A stretch of DNA of 64,000 nt from positions 19,016 through 83,015 of the forward strand of contig JAFVGH010000076.1 of assembly GCA_017475045.1 (NCBI GenBank), given 5' to 3'. Within the stretch, counting starts at the first letter, position 1. Each line of letters begins with the position of its first letter. The position numbers were made by a program, and so were the translations under genes. The notes beneath the pieces are model-generated. The model had not been told where the DNA came from. It saw only the letters and a list, made by a program, of their open reading frames with translations, and did not search any database. This DNA comes from Fibrobacter sp. Lineage in GTDB: Bacteria > Fibrobacterota > Fibrobacteria > Fibrobacterales > Fibrobacteraceae. Positions 32,646-42,030 of the stretch are shown one piece after another.

Positions 32646-35048
32646 TTATCGACTCACCCGAACTTTCATCAGATGGCTGCCCTGCTTGACCAGGTAGATA
32701 CCCGGCCTATGGAACTTGGCAAAGAGGGCCTCTTCGAGGGAGTCGCCGGCATTGACGCGGACAAGTCCCAAATTGCGGCCCTGGACATCGAACACCTGCA
32801 TATTTCTGTCAGCGAGGGCCATCCGAATAATTCCGATAGCCTCCGTTGTCTGGTTCTCATCAGGGCCATCCATACCCTCTTCCACCATCACATAATCCTT
32901 TTCGCTATTGAACGAAGAGCTGCTATACAGCACCACATCAACAGCACTGCTGAGCGGAGGTTCAACTGAGCTACTAGACGGAGGCAGTTCCTCAGAGCTG
33001 CTGCTGGGCGGTGGCTCAATAGAGTTGCTAGACGGAGGCGGTTCCACGGAGCTGCTGCTGGGCGGTGGCTCAACAGAGCTGCTGGAAGGAGGCGGTTCCA
33101 CGGAGCTGCTACTGGGCGGAGGCTCAATAGAGTTGCTTGACGGAGGCGGTTCCTCAGAGCTGCTACTGGGCGGAGGCTCAATAGAGTTGCTTGACGGAGG
33201 CGGTTCCACGGAGCTGCTGCTGGGCGGTGGCTCAACAGAGCTGCTGGAAGGAGGTTCTTCAGAACTACTGCTCGGAGGTGGCTTAACAGAGCTGCTAGAC
33301 GGCGGTACTTCAGAAGAACTAGATATTTCCCTCTTCGTAAAGGTTATCTTGTCAGCGTCAATCCATCCATAATCAAAAGTTACACGGAGAGTATGCTCAC
33401 CGGCAGTAATCTCCTTCGTAGATGACCCGCTAAAGTCCTTATAGTCATTCCACCCTGTAGTCAAGATATCCGAGACCGTACCGACATCCTCGCCATCCAC
33501 AGAAACAGTCAAAAAACTCTTGTTACCATCGTTATCCTGTCTTGCCGCACTCACTACGAAATCGTAATACCCGGCAGAAGTGAAGTTGACAGAGTATTCC
33601 ACCCAAGAATTGGGGTTGATGGTTCCAAGACTGGTTGAATTTGTCTTAAAGTCTCCACCACTATTCTGATAGTTCTCGAACTCAATGGAGCCCGGCAGGT
33701 TCACAACAACCACCGGTACAGAACTACTGCTGGGCGGAACTACAGAAGAACTACTCGGGGCAACAGAACTGCTGCTCGGCGCCACAGAGGAACTGCTAGG
33801 CTCGGAACTCGACGAGCTTGACGAAGATCCCTTCTTCGTAAACGTGATATTATCGACATTGACATAGCCACCCGTAAAGGTCACGCGAAGTGTATGCTCA
33901 CCAGCCGTGAGAGACGGGGTTGTGCCACTGAAGGTTTCGTACTTGTCCCAACCGGTAGTGAGAACATCTACAGAGCCAATAGCGGTTCCATCCAGCGAAA
34001 TATCCACGGCAACCGTTCTACCCTGCTCATCTTCCCTCGCGGCCAACAGGTCAAAATCATAAACACCCGACTGATTGACGTCCACCTTAAATTCAACCCA
34101 AGCCCCAGGATCGATTTCGCCCAGCACCGAGCCATAATTTTTCAATTTTCCTTCACTGTTCTGAAAATCCTCAAACTCAATGGTTCCCGGGAAGTCGCCC
34201 ACCACCGACAGATTCTGAGAGGAACTGCTCTGGACTGTAGAGGAGCTGGAATTAGGCGTAGTGCCATTGGATATATAGACCTTGGCGTAGTTAAAATCAA
34301 TAGATCCAGACGCATTGCCATTTTCAGGATACTGTCCCGCTTCACCTAGAATTTTCGCTTCATACAGTGAGGTGCCAAGAGTTATCCCCTTATTTTTCCA
34401 TGCCTGGAAATGAGCCGTAATATCAATGGTTCCGCAATTACGGGCCGTCTTACGCAAACTGTATATCTGCTTAAAGGGACCACTACCTTCGATAGAAGCT
34501 CTATTCGCATCAGCCGTAAAAATCTCATACACATCACCAGCAATAGTGACCTCACCTTGAGATGTTCCTAGCCAACCCGGTCGTGAAGCAGGGCCCCAGT
34601 TGTCTACGATGTACCATTCAATCAAGGGGTTTTGCATCCAACCATAAATACCCACATAGGCATAGGAAATTCCTCCATTGTTCTTAAAGGAACTCATGCT
34701 AAAGTCGGCATATATGTGCCCTACCGAAAGAGGATCCTTTCCGCTATTCCTTCCATAGAAAATGCCTTCACGGCACAGGTAGTCGTCTATATTGGAGAAT
34801 GCGCACGAAAAAGAGCCGTCGCTATAGAATGTGGCCTCAGCATTACCGCTCTTTGTCCATACCTCGTAATGGTAATCACCAATATTGCCTGTTTTGTTTC
34901 CGTCCGAACCATGTCCAAACGAAAGCGTCTGCTTGGTAGATGTTCCCGAATGCGTCGCCTTGCAGAAATCCTGAGCCAAGGCTTGTGTGGTGAAAAAGCC
35001 AAGAAACAGTAATGCCGCTGTTCCCGCCGTAAAAACGCCCTTTTTCAT
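32646..35048 (-). CDS. Endo-1,4-beta-xylanase, GH11-CBM6-CBM6
   Basis: An 800-residue secreted xylanase. The signal peptide is 1-25 (cleavage ALA/QDF). The GH11 jelly-roll spans ~28-260, with nucleophile E144 in PLIEWYIVD and acid/base E236 in ILGEAGQYPE. A first CBM6 lies at ~288-405 (PGTIEFEDFQ ... YVNVDNITF), then a Ser/Pro linker, a second CBM6 at ~450-575, and a long linker of about 14 PPPSSSS/VEPPP repeats (32960-33310). The C-terminal ~50 residues (QVFDVQGRNLG ... KVRVSR) form the basic tail shared by all three xylanases, possibly a type IX secretion signal. It is the last of three tandem paralogues. Confidence 0.93.
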   Translation of the reverse strand: MKKGVFTAGTAALLFLGFFTTQALAQDFCKATHSGTSTKQTLSFGHGSDGNKTGNIGDYHYEVWTKSGNAEATFYSDGSFSCAFSNIDDYLCREGIFYGRNSGKDPLSVGHIYADFSMSSFKNNGGISYAYVGIYGWMQNPLIEWYIVDNWGPASRPGWLGTSQGEVTIAGDVYEIFTADANRASIEGSGPFKQIYSLRKTARNCGTIDITAHFQAWKNKGITLGTSLYEAKILGEAGQYPENGNASGSIDFNYAKVYISNGTTPNSSSSTVQSSSSQNLSVVGDFPGTIEFEDFQNSEGKLKNYGSVLGEIDPGAWVEFKVDVNQSGVYDFDLLAAREDEQGRTVAVDISLDGTAIGSVDVLTTGWDKYETFSGTTPSLTAGEHTLRVTFTGGYVNVDNITFTKKGSSSSSSSSEPSSSSVAPSSSSVAPSSSSVVPPSSSSVPVVVVNLPGSIEFENYQNSGGDFKTNSTSLGTINPNSWVEYSVNFTSAGYYDFVVSAARQDNDGNKSFLTVSVDGEDVGTVSDILTTGWNDYKDFSGSSTKEITAGEHTLRVTFDYGWIDADKITFTKREISSSSEVPPSSSSVKPPPSSSSEEPPSSSSVEPPPSSSSVEPPPSSNSIEPPPSSSSEEPPPSSNSIEPPPSSSSVEPPPSSSSVEPPPSSSSVEPPPSSNSIEPPPSSSSEELPPSSSSVEPPLSSAVDVVLYSSSSFNSEKDYVMVEEGMDGPDENQTTEAIGIIRMALADRNMQVFDVQGRNLGLVRVNAGDSLEEALFAKFHRPGIYLVKQGSHLMKVRVSR

Positions 35049-35098
35049 AATTGAACTCCTCTTCAGAATCCAATCCCTATGTTAAACATAAACAAATA

Positions 35099-35120
35099 AT
35101 CCCCAGTTGTCACCGGGGAT
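35099..35120 (-). promoter_or_regulatory. Conserved dyad upstream of xylanase gene 1
   Basis: On the minus strand: ATCCCCGGTGACAACTGGGGAT then TATTTG. It lies 51 nt before the start codon at 35048 and 29 nt after the stop of the preceding xylanase. It may be a terminator, a leader hairpin or an operator. Equivalent dyads precede the other two xylanase genes at the same distance. Confidence 0.6.
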
Positions 35121-35148
35121 CTCTGTAAATTTATGATAAACTATCTGG

Positions 35149-36723
35149 CTAGCGGGTCACCCGAACCTTGGTCAGCAGGCTACCCTGCTTGACCAGGTAG
35201 ATTCCAGACTTGTGGAACTTGGCAAAGAGGACCTCTTCGAGAGAGGCTCCGGCATTAACGCGGACACGACCCAAGTTGCGGCCCTGGATGTCGAACACCT
35301 GCATATCCATAGTGGAAAGCGACATGTGGATGTTTCCGATAGCGGCCGTAGCCTTGTCGTTCTTGCCGGAGCTGTTGCTTGCAGGGGTGGTGCTGCCTGA
35401 AGAAGTCGGTGCGGAGGCACTGCTGGTAGGCGGTTCATACTTGGAGCTCATGTTCACATTCTTGGCGGTGAACTTGATGTTATCTACATCGAGCCAGCCG
35501 TAATCGAAGGTCACACGCATGGTGTGCTTGCCGGCGGTAATTTCATCTGTCGTTCCCGTGAAGGGCTTGAAATCGGACCAGTCGTCAGTCAAGATATCAG
35601 AGATCGTGCCGACATCCTTTCCATCGATAGAAATGGTAAAGTAGCTCTTGTTTCCGTCGGCATCCTTTCTCGCGGCGAGAACTTCTACTTCATAGGTTCC
35701 CGTGTAGGAGACATCTACGGTGAATTCTACCCAGGCGCCCGGATTGATGGTGCCCAAAGACGTTGCGTTCTTCGTCAATTCAGCACCACCGGTAGACTGG
35801 TAGTCTTCAAACTCAATGGTTCCCGGCAGAGTGCCTACAGACGGTAGGGTCTGAGCAGCACTGCTGGAGGAGTTGGTAGAGGCACTGGAAGTAGTAGAAG
35901 AGCCCTCGGCGTTATCCACCATGTTGAAGTAGGTGTAGTCAACGGAACCCGAAGCACCTCCACCAGCCTCGTTCATCAGCATCACTTCCATCAACTTACC
36001 AAAACCAACCTGATAGTCCTTACGACCTTTCTTGGAAGTCGGCAGATTTTCCGTTTGTCCATGGAAGAGTTCTTCCCACTTGTTGAAGTGGGCGGAAATA
36101 TCGATATGACCGCACTGACGAGCCGTTTTACGAACGCTAAAAATCTGCAGGAACGTGGTTGCGTCACCCATCTTGGACGGTTCACCATCTCGAATAAAGG
36201 CGTGAATGGTATAAGTTCCACCATCAACGGTAATTTCACCGAACTTGGGACCAATATAGTCTTCGCTGGGCTGGCTATACCAGTCGTCTACGATGTAGTA
36301 TTCCACATCCGGCTGCCTTGTCCAGCCATACACGCCAATATAGCCATAAGCTGCATTTTTGCTTGTCTTGGTGTACTTGTAGTCTACGGCAAGATGTTTT
36401 GTTTTATGATCAATCATATGACTGATGTCGTTTGCATCCGTCGTGTACTGGAACCCCACACGTGCAAGGTAGTCGCTAGAACCACTCCAAGTGGCCTTGA
36501 ACGTTCCATTGCTATAGTAGGTCATGGAATTGGTTCCACCCTGATACCATTGTTCAAAACCCCATGGGGTCCCGCTAATTTTACCTACTGAATTGCCGTT
36601 TACATTTGTTCCATTGCCCGAATGCCCCATGGCATCGTTACAGGCATCAACGGCGAATGAATTGGTGAAAAGACCAAGGGATAGCAGAGCAGCTGTCCCG
36701 ACCGAAAAATATCCCTTTTTCAT
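35149..36723 (-). CDS. Endo-1,4-beta-xylanase, GH11-CBM6
   Basis: A 524-residue secreted xylanase. Signal peptide 1-24; GH11 domain ~28-270 with nucleophile E141 in QPDVEYYIVDDW and acid/base E252 in MLMNEAGGGASG. A Ser/Thr linker leads to one CBM6 (~300-415, PGTIEFEDYQ ... WLDVDNIKF). A second Ser/Thr linker and the shared C-terminal basic tail follow (QVFDIQGRNLG ... KVRVTR). Its catalytic domain differs more from the other two, which suggests an older duplication and perhaps a different substrate preference. The ribosome site GAGGAG is strong. Confidence 0.93.
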   Translation of the reverse strand: MKKGYFSVGTAALLSLGLFTNSFAVDACNDAMGHSGNGTNVNGNSVGKISGTPWGFEQWYQGGTNSMTYYSNGTFKATWSGSSDYLARVGFQYTTDANDISHMIDHKTKHLAVDYKYTKTSKNAAYGYIGVYGWTRQPDVEYYIVDDWYSQPSEDYIGPKFGEITVDGGTYTIHAFIRDGEPSKMGDATTFLQIFSVRKTARQCGHIDISAHFNKWEELFHGQTENLPTSKKGRKDYQVGFGKLMEVMLMNEAGGGASGSVDYTYFNMVDNAEGSSTTSSASTNSSSSAAQTLPSVGTLPGTIEFEDYQSTGGAELTKNATSLGTINPGAWVEFTVDVSYTGTYEVEVLAARKDADGNKSYFTISIDGKDVGTISDILTDDWSDFKPFTGTTDEITAGKHTMRVTFDYGWLDVDNIKFTAKNVNMSSKYEPPTSSASAPTSSGSTTPASNSSGKNDKATAAIGNIHMSLSTMDMQVFDIQGRNLGRVRVNAGASLEEVLFAKFHKSGIYLVKQGSLLTKVRVTR

Positions 36724-36775
36724 AATTGAACTCCTCTTCAGAAATCCAATCCCAATATAAACATATACAAAAAAG

Positions 36776-36793
36776 CCCCGGATGTCACCGGGG
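36776..36793 (-). promoter_or_regulatory. Conserved dyad upstream of xylanase gene 2
   Basis: On the minus strand CCCCGGTGACATCCGGGG then CTTTTTTG, 52 nt before the start at 36723. It shares CCCGGTGACA with the dyads at 35099 and 38438. The following T run would also fit an intrinsic terminator. Confidence 0.6.
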
Positions 36794-36840
36794 AAGTGTG
36801 TAAATTTATGTAAAGGTGCCGTTTTTTGCGTTTTTTAAGG

Positions 36841-36893
36841 CTAGATTCCGGGTCCCCGGATCGAGTCCGGGGCAGGCTCTACCCGGAATGACG
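36841..36893. repeat. 53-bp palindromic repeat, identical inverted copy of 32514-32566
   Basis: Nested stems ATTCCGGGT/ACCCGGAAT and CCCCGGA/TCCGGGG. By eye it matches the reverse complement of 32514-32566 at every base. It sits between xylanase gene 3 and the dyad of gene 2. Confidence 0.85.
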
Positions 36894-36917
36894 AAGTGCG
36901 GGCTTCTACGTTCTTGG

Positions 36918-38387
36918 CTAGCGAATCACGCGGACCTTGGTCAGCTGGCTACCCTGCTTGACCAGGTAGACACCCGGCCTGTGGAACTTGGCAAACAGGG
37001 TCTCTTCCAGGGACATCCCTGCCGAAACGCCCAACTTACCAAGGTTACGGCCCTGCATGTCAAACACCTGCAACTCATTGTCCTTCAACACAAAGCGCGT
37101 TTTGGCCAAAGCATCTGTAGAAGGTTCGTACTTGGAACTCTTGTCTACCTCCTTTTCGGTAAACACGATCTTGTCCACATTCACGTAGCCGTCCGTAAAT
37201 GTCACACGGAGAGTATGCGTCCCTGCAGAAATACTGGAGGTCACTCCCTTGAAACTCTTGTAGCTATCCCAATCGTCGGTGAGAATATCCGAAATCGTCC
37301 CGACGCTCTTCCCGTCAATGGAAAGGGTCACACTAACCTCGCGACCGTCGTCATCTTGTCTTGCGGCAGAAAGCTCTACATTGTAGGTTCCCGTATAGGC
37401 CACATCCACGGTATATTCGGCCCAATCACCGGGTTCAATATCACCCAAGAAAGAACCACCATTCGTAAATTCGCCACTCTTTTCCTGGAAGTCTTCGAAC
37501 TCCACCATTCCAGGGAAGGCCCCTACAGAAGGAAGCGTGGTTGCAGCACTGCTGGAAGGTGTCGTAGAGGCGCTGGACCTTGGAGCCCCACTGCCATCCG
37601 CATACACCTTGGCATAATTGAAATCAAAGGAGCCGTTGGCGTTATGATTCTCCGGGTACTGCCCTGCTTCACCTAGAATCTTCGCCTCGTAGAGCGACGA
37701 CCCCATTTTTAGGCCAGCAGCTTCCCAAGCCTCAAAATGCGCCGTAATGTCAATAGTCCCGCATTTTCTGGCTTTCTTGCGAATGCTCCAGTATTGCGTG
37801 AACGTCTTTATTCCCTCGATTGTTCCACGGGCTTCGCTAATATCATCTTTATAGATATCATACTCGGCACCATCTATCGTGACGGTCTTGACTAAAGTTC
37901 CGCACCATGTCGGCCTACCCTGAGACCCCCAGCTGTCCACGATGTACCATTCAATCAAGGGACTCTGTGTCCATCCGTAAACGCCAATGTAGGCATAGGA
38001 CACTCCGCTCTTATTGGTGTAGTTGCTAAGGCTAAAGTCGGCGTACAGATGGCCCACCGTCTTATAGTTCACCCCACTATTATCTCCGTAGAGAATTCCC
38101 GAACGGCAGAGATAGTCGTCGATGTTTTCGAAACTGCAACTGAACGAGCCGTCGGAATAGAAGGTGGCCTTTCCTGTACCCGTCTTGTTCCATTCTTCGT
38201 AGCTGTAGTCTCCAATGGTGCCGATAGTACCCTCTCCATCGGCATCTCCTGTCGGTGCAGTATTGGAGACATCTTCCTTGGTTCCCGAATGGGTGGCGTT
38301 ACAGAAATCCTGCGCCAGAACCTGTGTGGAAAGAAAACCAAGGGACAAAACAGTCAAAGCCTTGGCAGATTTTAACAAAACACTCAT
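36918..38387 (-). CDS. Endo-1,4-beta-xylanase, GH11-CBM6
   Basis: A 489-residue secreted xylanase, first of the three in transcription order. Signal peptide 1-25 (QVLA/QDF); GH11 ~28-263 with nucleophile E146 in SPLIEWYIVDSW and acid/base E240 in ILGEAGQYPE. The catalytic domain is clearly closest to that of the gene at 32646. A short Ser/Thr linker leads to one CBM6 (~288-408). The C-terminal tail (QVFDMQGRNLGKLGV ... KVRVIR) is the shared one. It lies 105 nt after gyrA with its own dyad and ribosome site, so it is probably transcribed separately. Confidence 0.93.
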   Translation of the reverse strand: MSVLLKSAKALTVLSLGFLSTQVLAQDFCNATHSGTKEDVSNTAPTGDADGEGTIGTIGDYSYEEWNKTGTGKATFYSDGSFSCSFENIDDYLCRSGILYGDNSGVNYKTVGHLYADFSLSNYTNKSGVSYAYIGVYGWTQSPLIEWYIVDSWGSQGRPTWCGTLVKTVTIDGAEYDIYKDDISEARGTIEGIKTFTQYWSIRKKARKCGTIDITAHFEAWEAAGLKMGSSLYEAKILGEAGQYPENHNANGSFDFNYAKVYADGSGAPRSSASTTPSSSAATTLPSVGAFPGMVEFEDFQEKSGEFTNGGSFLGDIEPGDWAEYTVDVAYTGTYNVELSAARQDDDGREVSVTLSIDGKSVGTISDILTDDWDSYKSFKGVTSSISAGTHTLRVTFTDGYVNVDKIVFTEKEVDKSSKYEPSTDALAKTRFVLKDNELQVFDMQGRNLGKLGVSAGMSLEETLFAKFHRPGVYLVKQGSQLTKVRVIR

Positions 38388-38437
38388 AACAGCACTCCTT
38401 TGTGAGAGCCAACCCCAGACATAAAACTATACAAAAA

Positions 38438-38459
38438 GTTCCCGATTGTCACCGGGAAC
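38438..38459 (-). promoter_or_regulatory. Conserved dyad upstream of xylanase gene 3
   Basis: On the minus strand GTTCCCGGTGACAATCGGGAAC then TTTTTG, 51 nt before the start at 38387 and 33 nt after the gyrA stop. It shares CCCGGTGACA and the spacing with the other two xylanase dyads, although its upstream neighbour is gyrA. Confidence 0.6.
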
Positions 38460-38492
38460 CGTGTAAAAAATGAAATTATATATTTTTTCGGC

Positions 38493-41150
38493 CTATGCTT
38501 CGTCCTTCTCGATGGAGTCGTCGTCGACCTCGACACCTTCCACCTTGTCGAAGGTCTCCTTGGCCTCGGCGCTATCGTGCTCGATGTCTTCCACGCTGGG
38601 GAGCGCAGTGGCATCCTGGACCACGTCGCCTTCGCGGAGGCTGATGGCCTTCACACCCTGGGCGTTACGGCCCGTAAGGCGGATGTCGGCAGCCTTGATG
38701 CGAATGACCTGGCCTTCGCGACTGGTGATAATCAGGTCGTAATCGTCGGCAACGCTTTCCACGAACACGGCAGGACCGATCTTGTCGGTGACCTTCAGGT
38801 TGATGACGCCCTTGCCGCCACGACGGGTAATGCGGTAGGTACCGGGCTCGCTACGCTTACCGAATCCGTTTTCGGTAATGGTGAGCACCTTGTTGCCCGC
38901 CTTGAGCCACAGGAGCGAAATCACCTCGTCGCCATCGGCAAGCTTGATACCGCGCACGCCGTGGGTACCACGGCCCATGGGGCGGAAGCAGGTGATGGGG
39001 AACGTCAGGGCCTGGCCGTTCCGGGTGGCAAGCATCAGCAAATCCTTGGGGATCGGGCGGCCTTCAACGTCATCGGCTCCGTCTTCTCCTTCGGCCACTT
39101 CAGCTTCGACGGTCTCGGCGGCCTGCTCCACAGCATCGTCAGCGTCGCTTGCATTCAACGAAGCCTTGTATTCCTCTTCGGTCATGCCCACCAGCTGCAC
39201 CTTCACCAGTTCGTCGTCGTCATCCAGGCGGATGGCGTTCACGCCGGCCTTGCGGGGGCGGCTGAACAGGGTCAGGTCCATCTTGTTGATGATGCCCTTC
39301 TTGGTGGCAAACACTAGGCAGAAGAACCCGCCGAACTTGCGCACCGGCACAATGGCCTGCACCTTTTCGCCTTCGGTAAGGCCGATAAAGTTCACGATGG
39401 GGCGGCCCTTTCCGTTGCGGGTGCCTTCGGGCAGGCGGTAAACCTTGGTCCAGTAGGCACGGCCCTTGTTGGTGAACACCAGCAGGTAGCTGTGGGTCGA
39501 TGCCGTGAAAATCTGGTCCACGTTGTCTTCGTCCTTGAGAGTCGCACCGATGATTCCCTTGCCGCCGCGGTTCTGGGCCTTGAAGGTATCGATGGGCAGG
39601 CGCTTGATATAGCCTTCCTTGCTCAAGGTAATCACCTGTTCCTCTTCGGCAATCAGGTCTTCGTAGTCGCTGTCGTCCACAGATTCACCGATGGTGGTAC
39701 GGCGTTCGTCGCCGAACTTGTCCACGATTTCATCCAGACGCTTGAGGATAATGGCGATACGGCGTTCGCGCTTGGCGAGAATGTCTTCCAGGTCGGCCAC
39801 CGTCACGATCAGTTCGTTGTACTCGGCTTCCAACTTTTCCAGGTTGAGGCCCGTCAACTGAGACAAGCGCATGTCCACAATGGCCTGGGACTGGATCTCG
39901 TCGAGGTTGAACCTGTCTTGCAGGCTCTGCTTCGCGATTTCAGTGGTCTTGCTGGACTTGATAATCTGCACCACTTCGTCGATGTTCTGCGTTGCAATAC
40001 GCAGGCCTTCGATAATGTGGAGACGTGCCTTGGCCTTGTTCAAATCGAACTGGGTGGCACGGGTGACCACATCGAGACGGTGGTCAATGTAAATCTGGAC
40101 CAGGTCCTTCAGCGTAAGGAGCTTGGGCAGGTTGTTCACCAGGGCCAGGTTATAGATGCTGAAGGTGGTCTGGAGCTGGGTGTACTTGAACAGGTTGTTC
40201 AGCACCACCTCGCCCACCGCGTCACGGCGGAGCTCAATGACGATACGCACATCCTTGGCGGATTCGTCGCGGATGTCGGTGATACCGTCCACGCGCTTTT
40301 CGCGCACCAGTTCCGCAATCTTCTTGCAGAGTTCGGACTTGTTCACCATGTAAGGGATTTCGGTAACGATAATGCGGGACTTGCCCTTGGAGTCCACCTC
40401 GATATCGGTACGGGCACGCACACGCACACGGCCATGGCCCGTAAGGTACGCTTCGCGGAAGCCGGAACGTCCGCAAACGATGCCACCCGTGGGGAAATCA
40501 GGACCCTTCACGTACTGGAGCAGTTCCTCGCCCGCCACGTCAGGGTTTTCGGCCACCGCATGGATAGCGGCCGCAATTTCGCGCAGGTTGTGGGGAGCCA
40601 TGGAGGTGGCCATACCCACAGCGATACCCGTGGTACCGTTCACCAGCATGTTGGGGAGCGCAGAAGGGAGCACCAGAGGTTCGTCCAGGGTCTCGTCGAA
40701 GTTCGGACCCATGTCCACGGTGTCCTTCTCGAGATCCTCGAGCATCAGGGCACCCACGTTATTCATCTTGGCTTCGGTATAACGCATGGCAGCAGCGCCG
40801 TCACCGTCGATGTTGCCGAAGTTACCCTGACCGAACACCAGCGGATAGCGCAGGGAGAAGTCCTGGGCCATACGGACCAAGGTCTCGTACACGGCGGAGT
40901 CACCGTGGGGGTGGTACTTACCGATGACATCACCCACGATACGGGCGCTCTTCACGGTAGACTTGTTGGGAACCACGCCCAGCTTGTGCATACTGAACAT
41001 GACGCGGCGGTGCACCGGCTTGAAGCCGTCCCGGGCATCGGGGAGCGCACGGGCCACAATCACGCTCATGGAATAGCGCAGATAGCTATCCTGCATGTCC
41101 TGTTCGATCAGGCTCTTGAACTGTGTTCCTGGTACCAATTCTTCTGACAT
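38493..41150 (-). CDS. gyrA: DNA gyrase subunit A
   Basis: An 885-residue type II topoisomerase subunit. The catalytic Tyr region is [11 protein letters not shown], and the quinolone-determining region is [20 protein letters not shown], with the usual Ser but Glu where E. coli has Asp87. The GyrA box is [11 protein letters not shown], supporting gyrase rather than topo IV. In the C-terminal beta-pinwheel there is an acidic insertion of ~35 residues ([20 protein letters not shown] and on), and the protein ends with an acidic tail. Its ATG overlaps the surE stop by 1 nt. Confidence 0.96.
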   Translation of the reverse strand: MSEELVPGTQFKSLIEQDMQDSYLRYSMSVIVARALPDARDGFKPVHRRVMFSMHKLGVVPNKSTVKSARIVGDVIGKYHPHGDSAVYETLVRMAQDFSLRYPLVFGQGNFGNIDGDGAAAMRYTEAKMNNVGALMLEDLEKDTVDMGPNFDETLDEPLVLPSALPNMLVNGTTGIAVGMATSMAPHNLREIAAAIHAVAENPDVAGEELLQYVKGPDFPTGGIVCGRSGFREAYLTGHGRVRVRARTDIEVDSKGKSRIIVTEIPYMVNKSELCKKIAELVREKRVDGITDIRDESAKDVRIVIELRRDAVGEVVLNNLFKYTQLQTTFSIYNLALVNNLPKLLTLKDLVQIYIDHRLDVVTRATQFDLNKAKARLHIIEGLRIATQNIDEVVQIIKSSKTTEIAKQSLQDRFNLDEIQSQAIVDMRLSQLTGLNLEKLEAEYNELIVTVADLEDILAKRERRIAIILKRLDEIVDKFGDERRTTIGESVDDSDYEDLIAEEEQVITLSKEGYIKRLPIDTFKAQNRGGKGIIGATLKDEDNVDQIFTASTHSYLLVFTNKGRAYWTKVYRLPEGTRNGKGRPIVNFIGLTEGEKVQAIVPVRKFGGFFCLVFATKKGIINKMDLTLFSRPRKAGVNAIRLDDDDELVKVQLVGMTEEEYKASLNASDADDAVEQAAETVEAEVAEGEDGADDVEGRPIPKDLLMLATRNGQALTFPITCFRPMGRGTHGVRGIKLADGDEVISLLWLKAGNKVLTITENGFGKRSEPGTYRITRRGGKGVINLKVTDKIGPAVFVESVADDYDLIITSREGQVIRIKAADIRLTGRNAQGVKAISLREGDVVQDATALPSVEDIEHDSAEAKETFDKVEGVEVDDDSIEKDEA

Positions 41151-41950
41151 TACTTATCCTCGATCATCTCGTTTATTTTTTCTAAACTCTTCTCGTCCGT
41201 CTGGTCGATGCGGTGGGGCGTCACCGTAGCGTACCCCTGGTTCAACAGGTAGTCATCGCTATCCTTGGGCTGCTTATCCCACAGCTTGTCACCGTCCAGC
41301 TGCCACAGGCCATTTTCATGGCTGTAGTGGTCCGTAAACATTCCGAGGGCCATCTTAGTAGCCTTGAACCCCTTGAAGGATTCGGCGGTAGCCTTCGGAA
41401 AATTCACGTTCCAGAAAACGCCGGCGGGAATCTGCCTAAAAAGTTCCCTCTTCACAACGGTAGCGGCAAATTCAGTAGCCGTCTTCAACAAATCCGTACC
41501 CGTACCGCGGAGCGAAAGGGCAATTCCAGGCACCCCCCAGAGGGCGGCCTCGCGGGCTCCGGCCACCGTACCCGAATAGAGCGACGACACGCCGGAGTTT
41601 TCGCCCAGGTTCACCCCCGAAAAACACAGGTCAAAAGGCCCTGGACCGGCCCCCTCGGTAGAAAGCCCGTAAAGCGCAAAATGTCCGAGGGCAAACTTGA
41701 CGCAATCGGAAGGGGTTCCCGACATGGAATAAAGCTCTACGCCCTCGGAAAAGCCTGCCAGGCGCTCCTTCTTGACAGAAAGCCCATAGCGTACCGTAAA
41801 GGCGTGAGAAACCCCGCTCTGCTCCCGTTCCGGAGCAAAGACGAACACCTCGCCCAAAGGTGAAAGGGCGTTCGCCAAAGCGCAAATATTCTCGCTCTGA
41901 AAACCGTCGTCGTTGGTGATCAGGATGCGGGGTTTCGGGGTATTTTGCAT
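41150..41950 (-). CDS. surE: 5'-nucleotidase SurE
   Basis: A 266-residue metal-dependent nucleoside monophosphatase. It shows the N-terminal ILITNDDGFQSENI with the metal-binding Asp pair, APEREQSGVSHAFTV, SGTPSDCVKFAL and FSGVNLGENSGVSSLYSGTVAGA. The start at 41948-41950 is chosen because the longer frame adds a hydrophobic stretch not found in the family. It overlaps gyrA by 1 nt, so the two are translationally coupled, and is divergent from the SpoU gene. Confidence 0.94.
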   Translation of the reverse strand: MQNTPKPRILITNDDGFQSENICALANALSPLGEVFVFAPEREQSGVSHAFTVRYGLSVKKERLAGFSEGVELYSMSGTPSDCVKFALGHFALYGLSTEGAGPGPFDLCFSGVNLGENSGVSSLYSGTVAGAREAALWGVPGIALSLRGTGTDLLKTATEFAATVVKRELFRQIPAGVFWNVNFPKATAESFKGFKATKMALGMFTDHYSHENGLWQLDGDKLWDKQPKDSDDYLLNQGYATVTPHRIDQTDEKSLEKINEMIEDK

Positions 41951-42017
41951 GCTCGCCAAAAGATAGATAATTATATCGAAAATTACCATGAAAAATGGCG
42001 AAAAACGTGTAAAATTC

Positions 42018-42025
42018 TATACTTG
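42018..42025 (+). promoter_or_regulatory. TAnnTTTG-like box of SpoU gene
   Basis: TATACTTG matches TAnnTTTG at 7 of 8 positions (5 of 6 defined positions). It ends 5 nt before the ATG at 42031, so the mRNA would be nearly leaderless. No Shine-Dalgarno sequence is present between box and start. Confidence 0.35.
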
Positions 42026-42030
42026 GGGCC

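Noticed and set aside
32960..33310. Regular repeats that could suggest a CRISPR array
   Set aside because: They are in-frame codons of the Ser/Pro linker of a xylanase, with no spacers and no cas genes nearby.
39492..41147. 551-codon frame antisense to gyrA
   Set aside because: His/Val/Gly-rich shadow of the gyrA codons, with no start signal and no recognisable motif.
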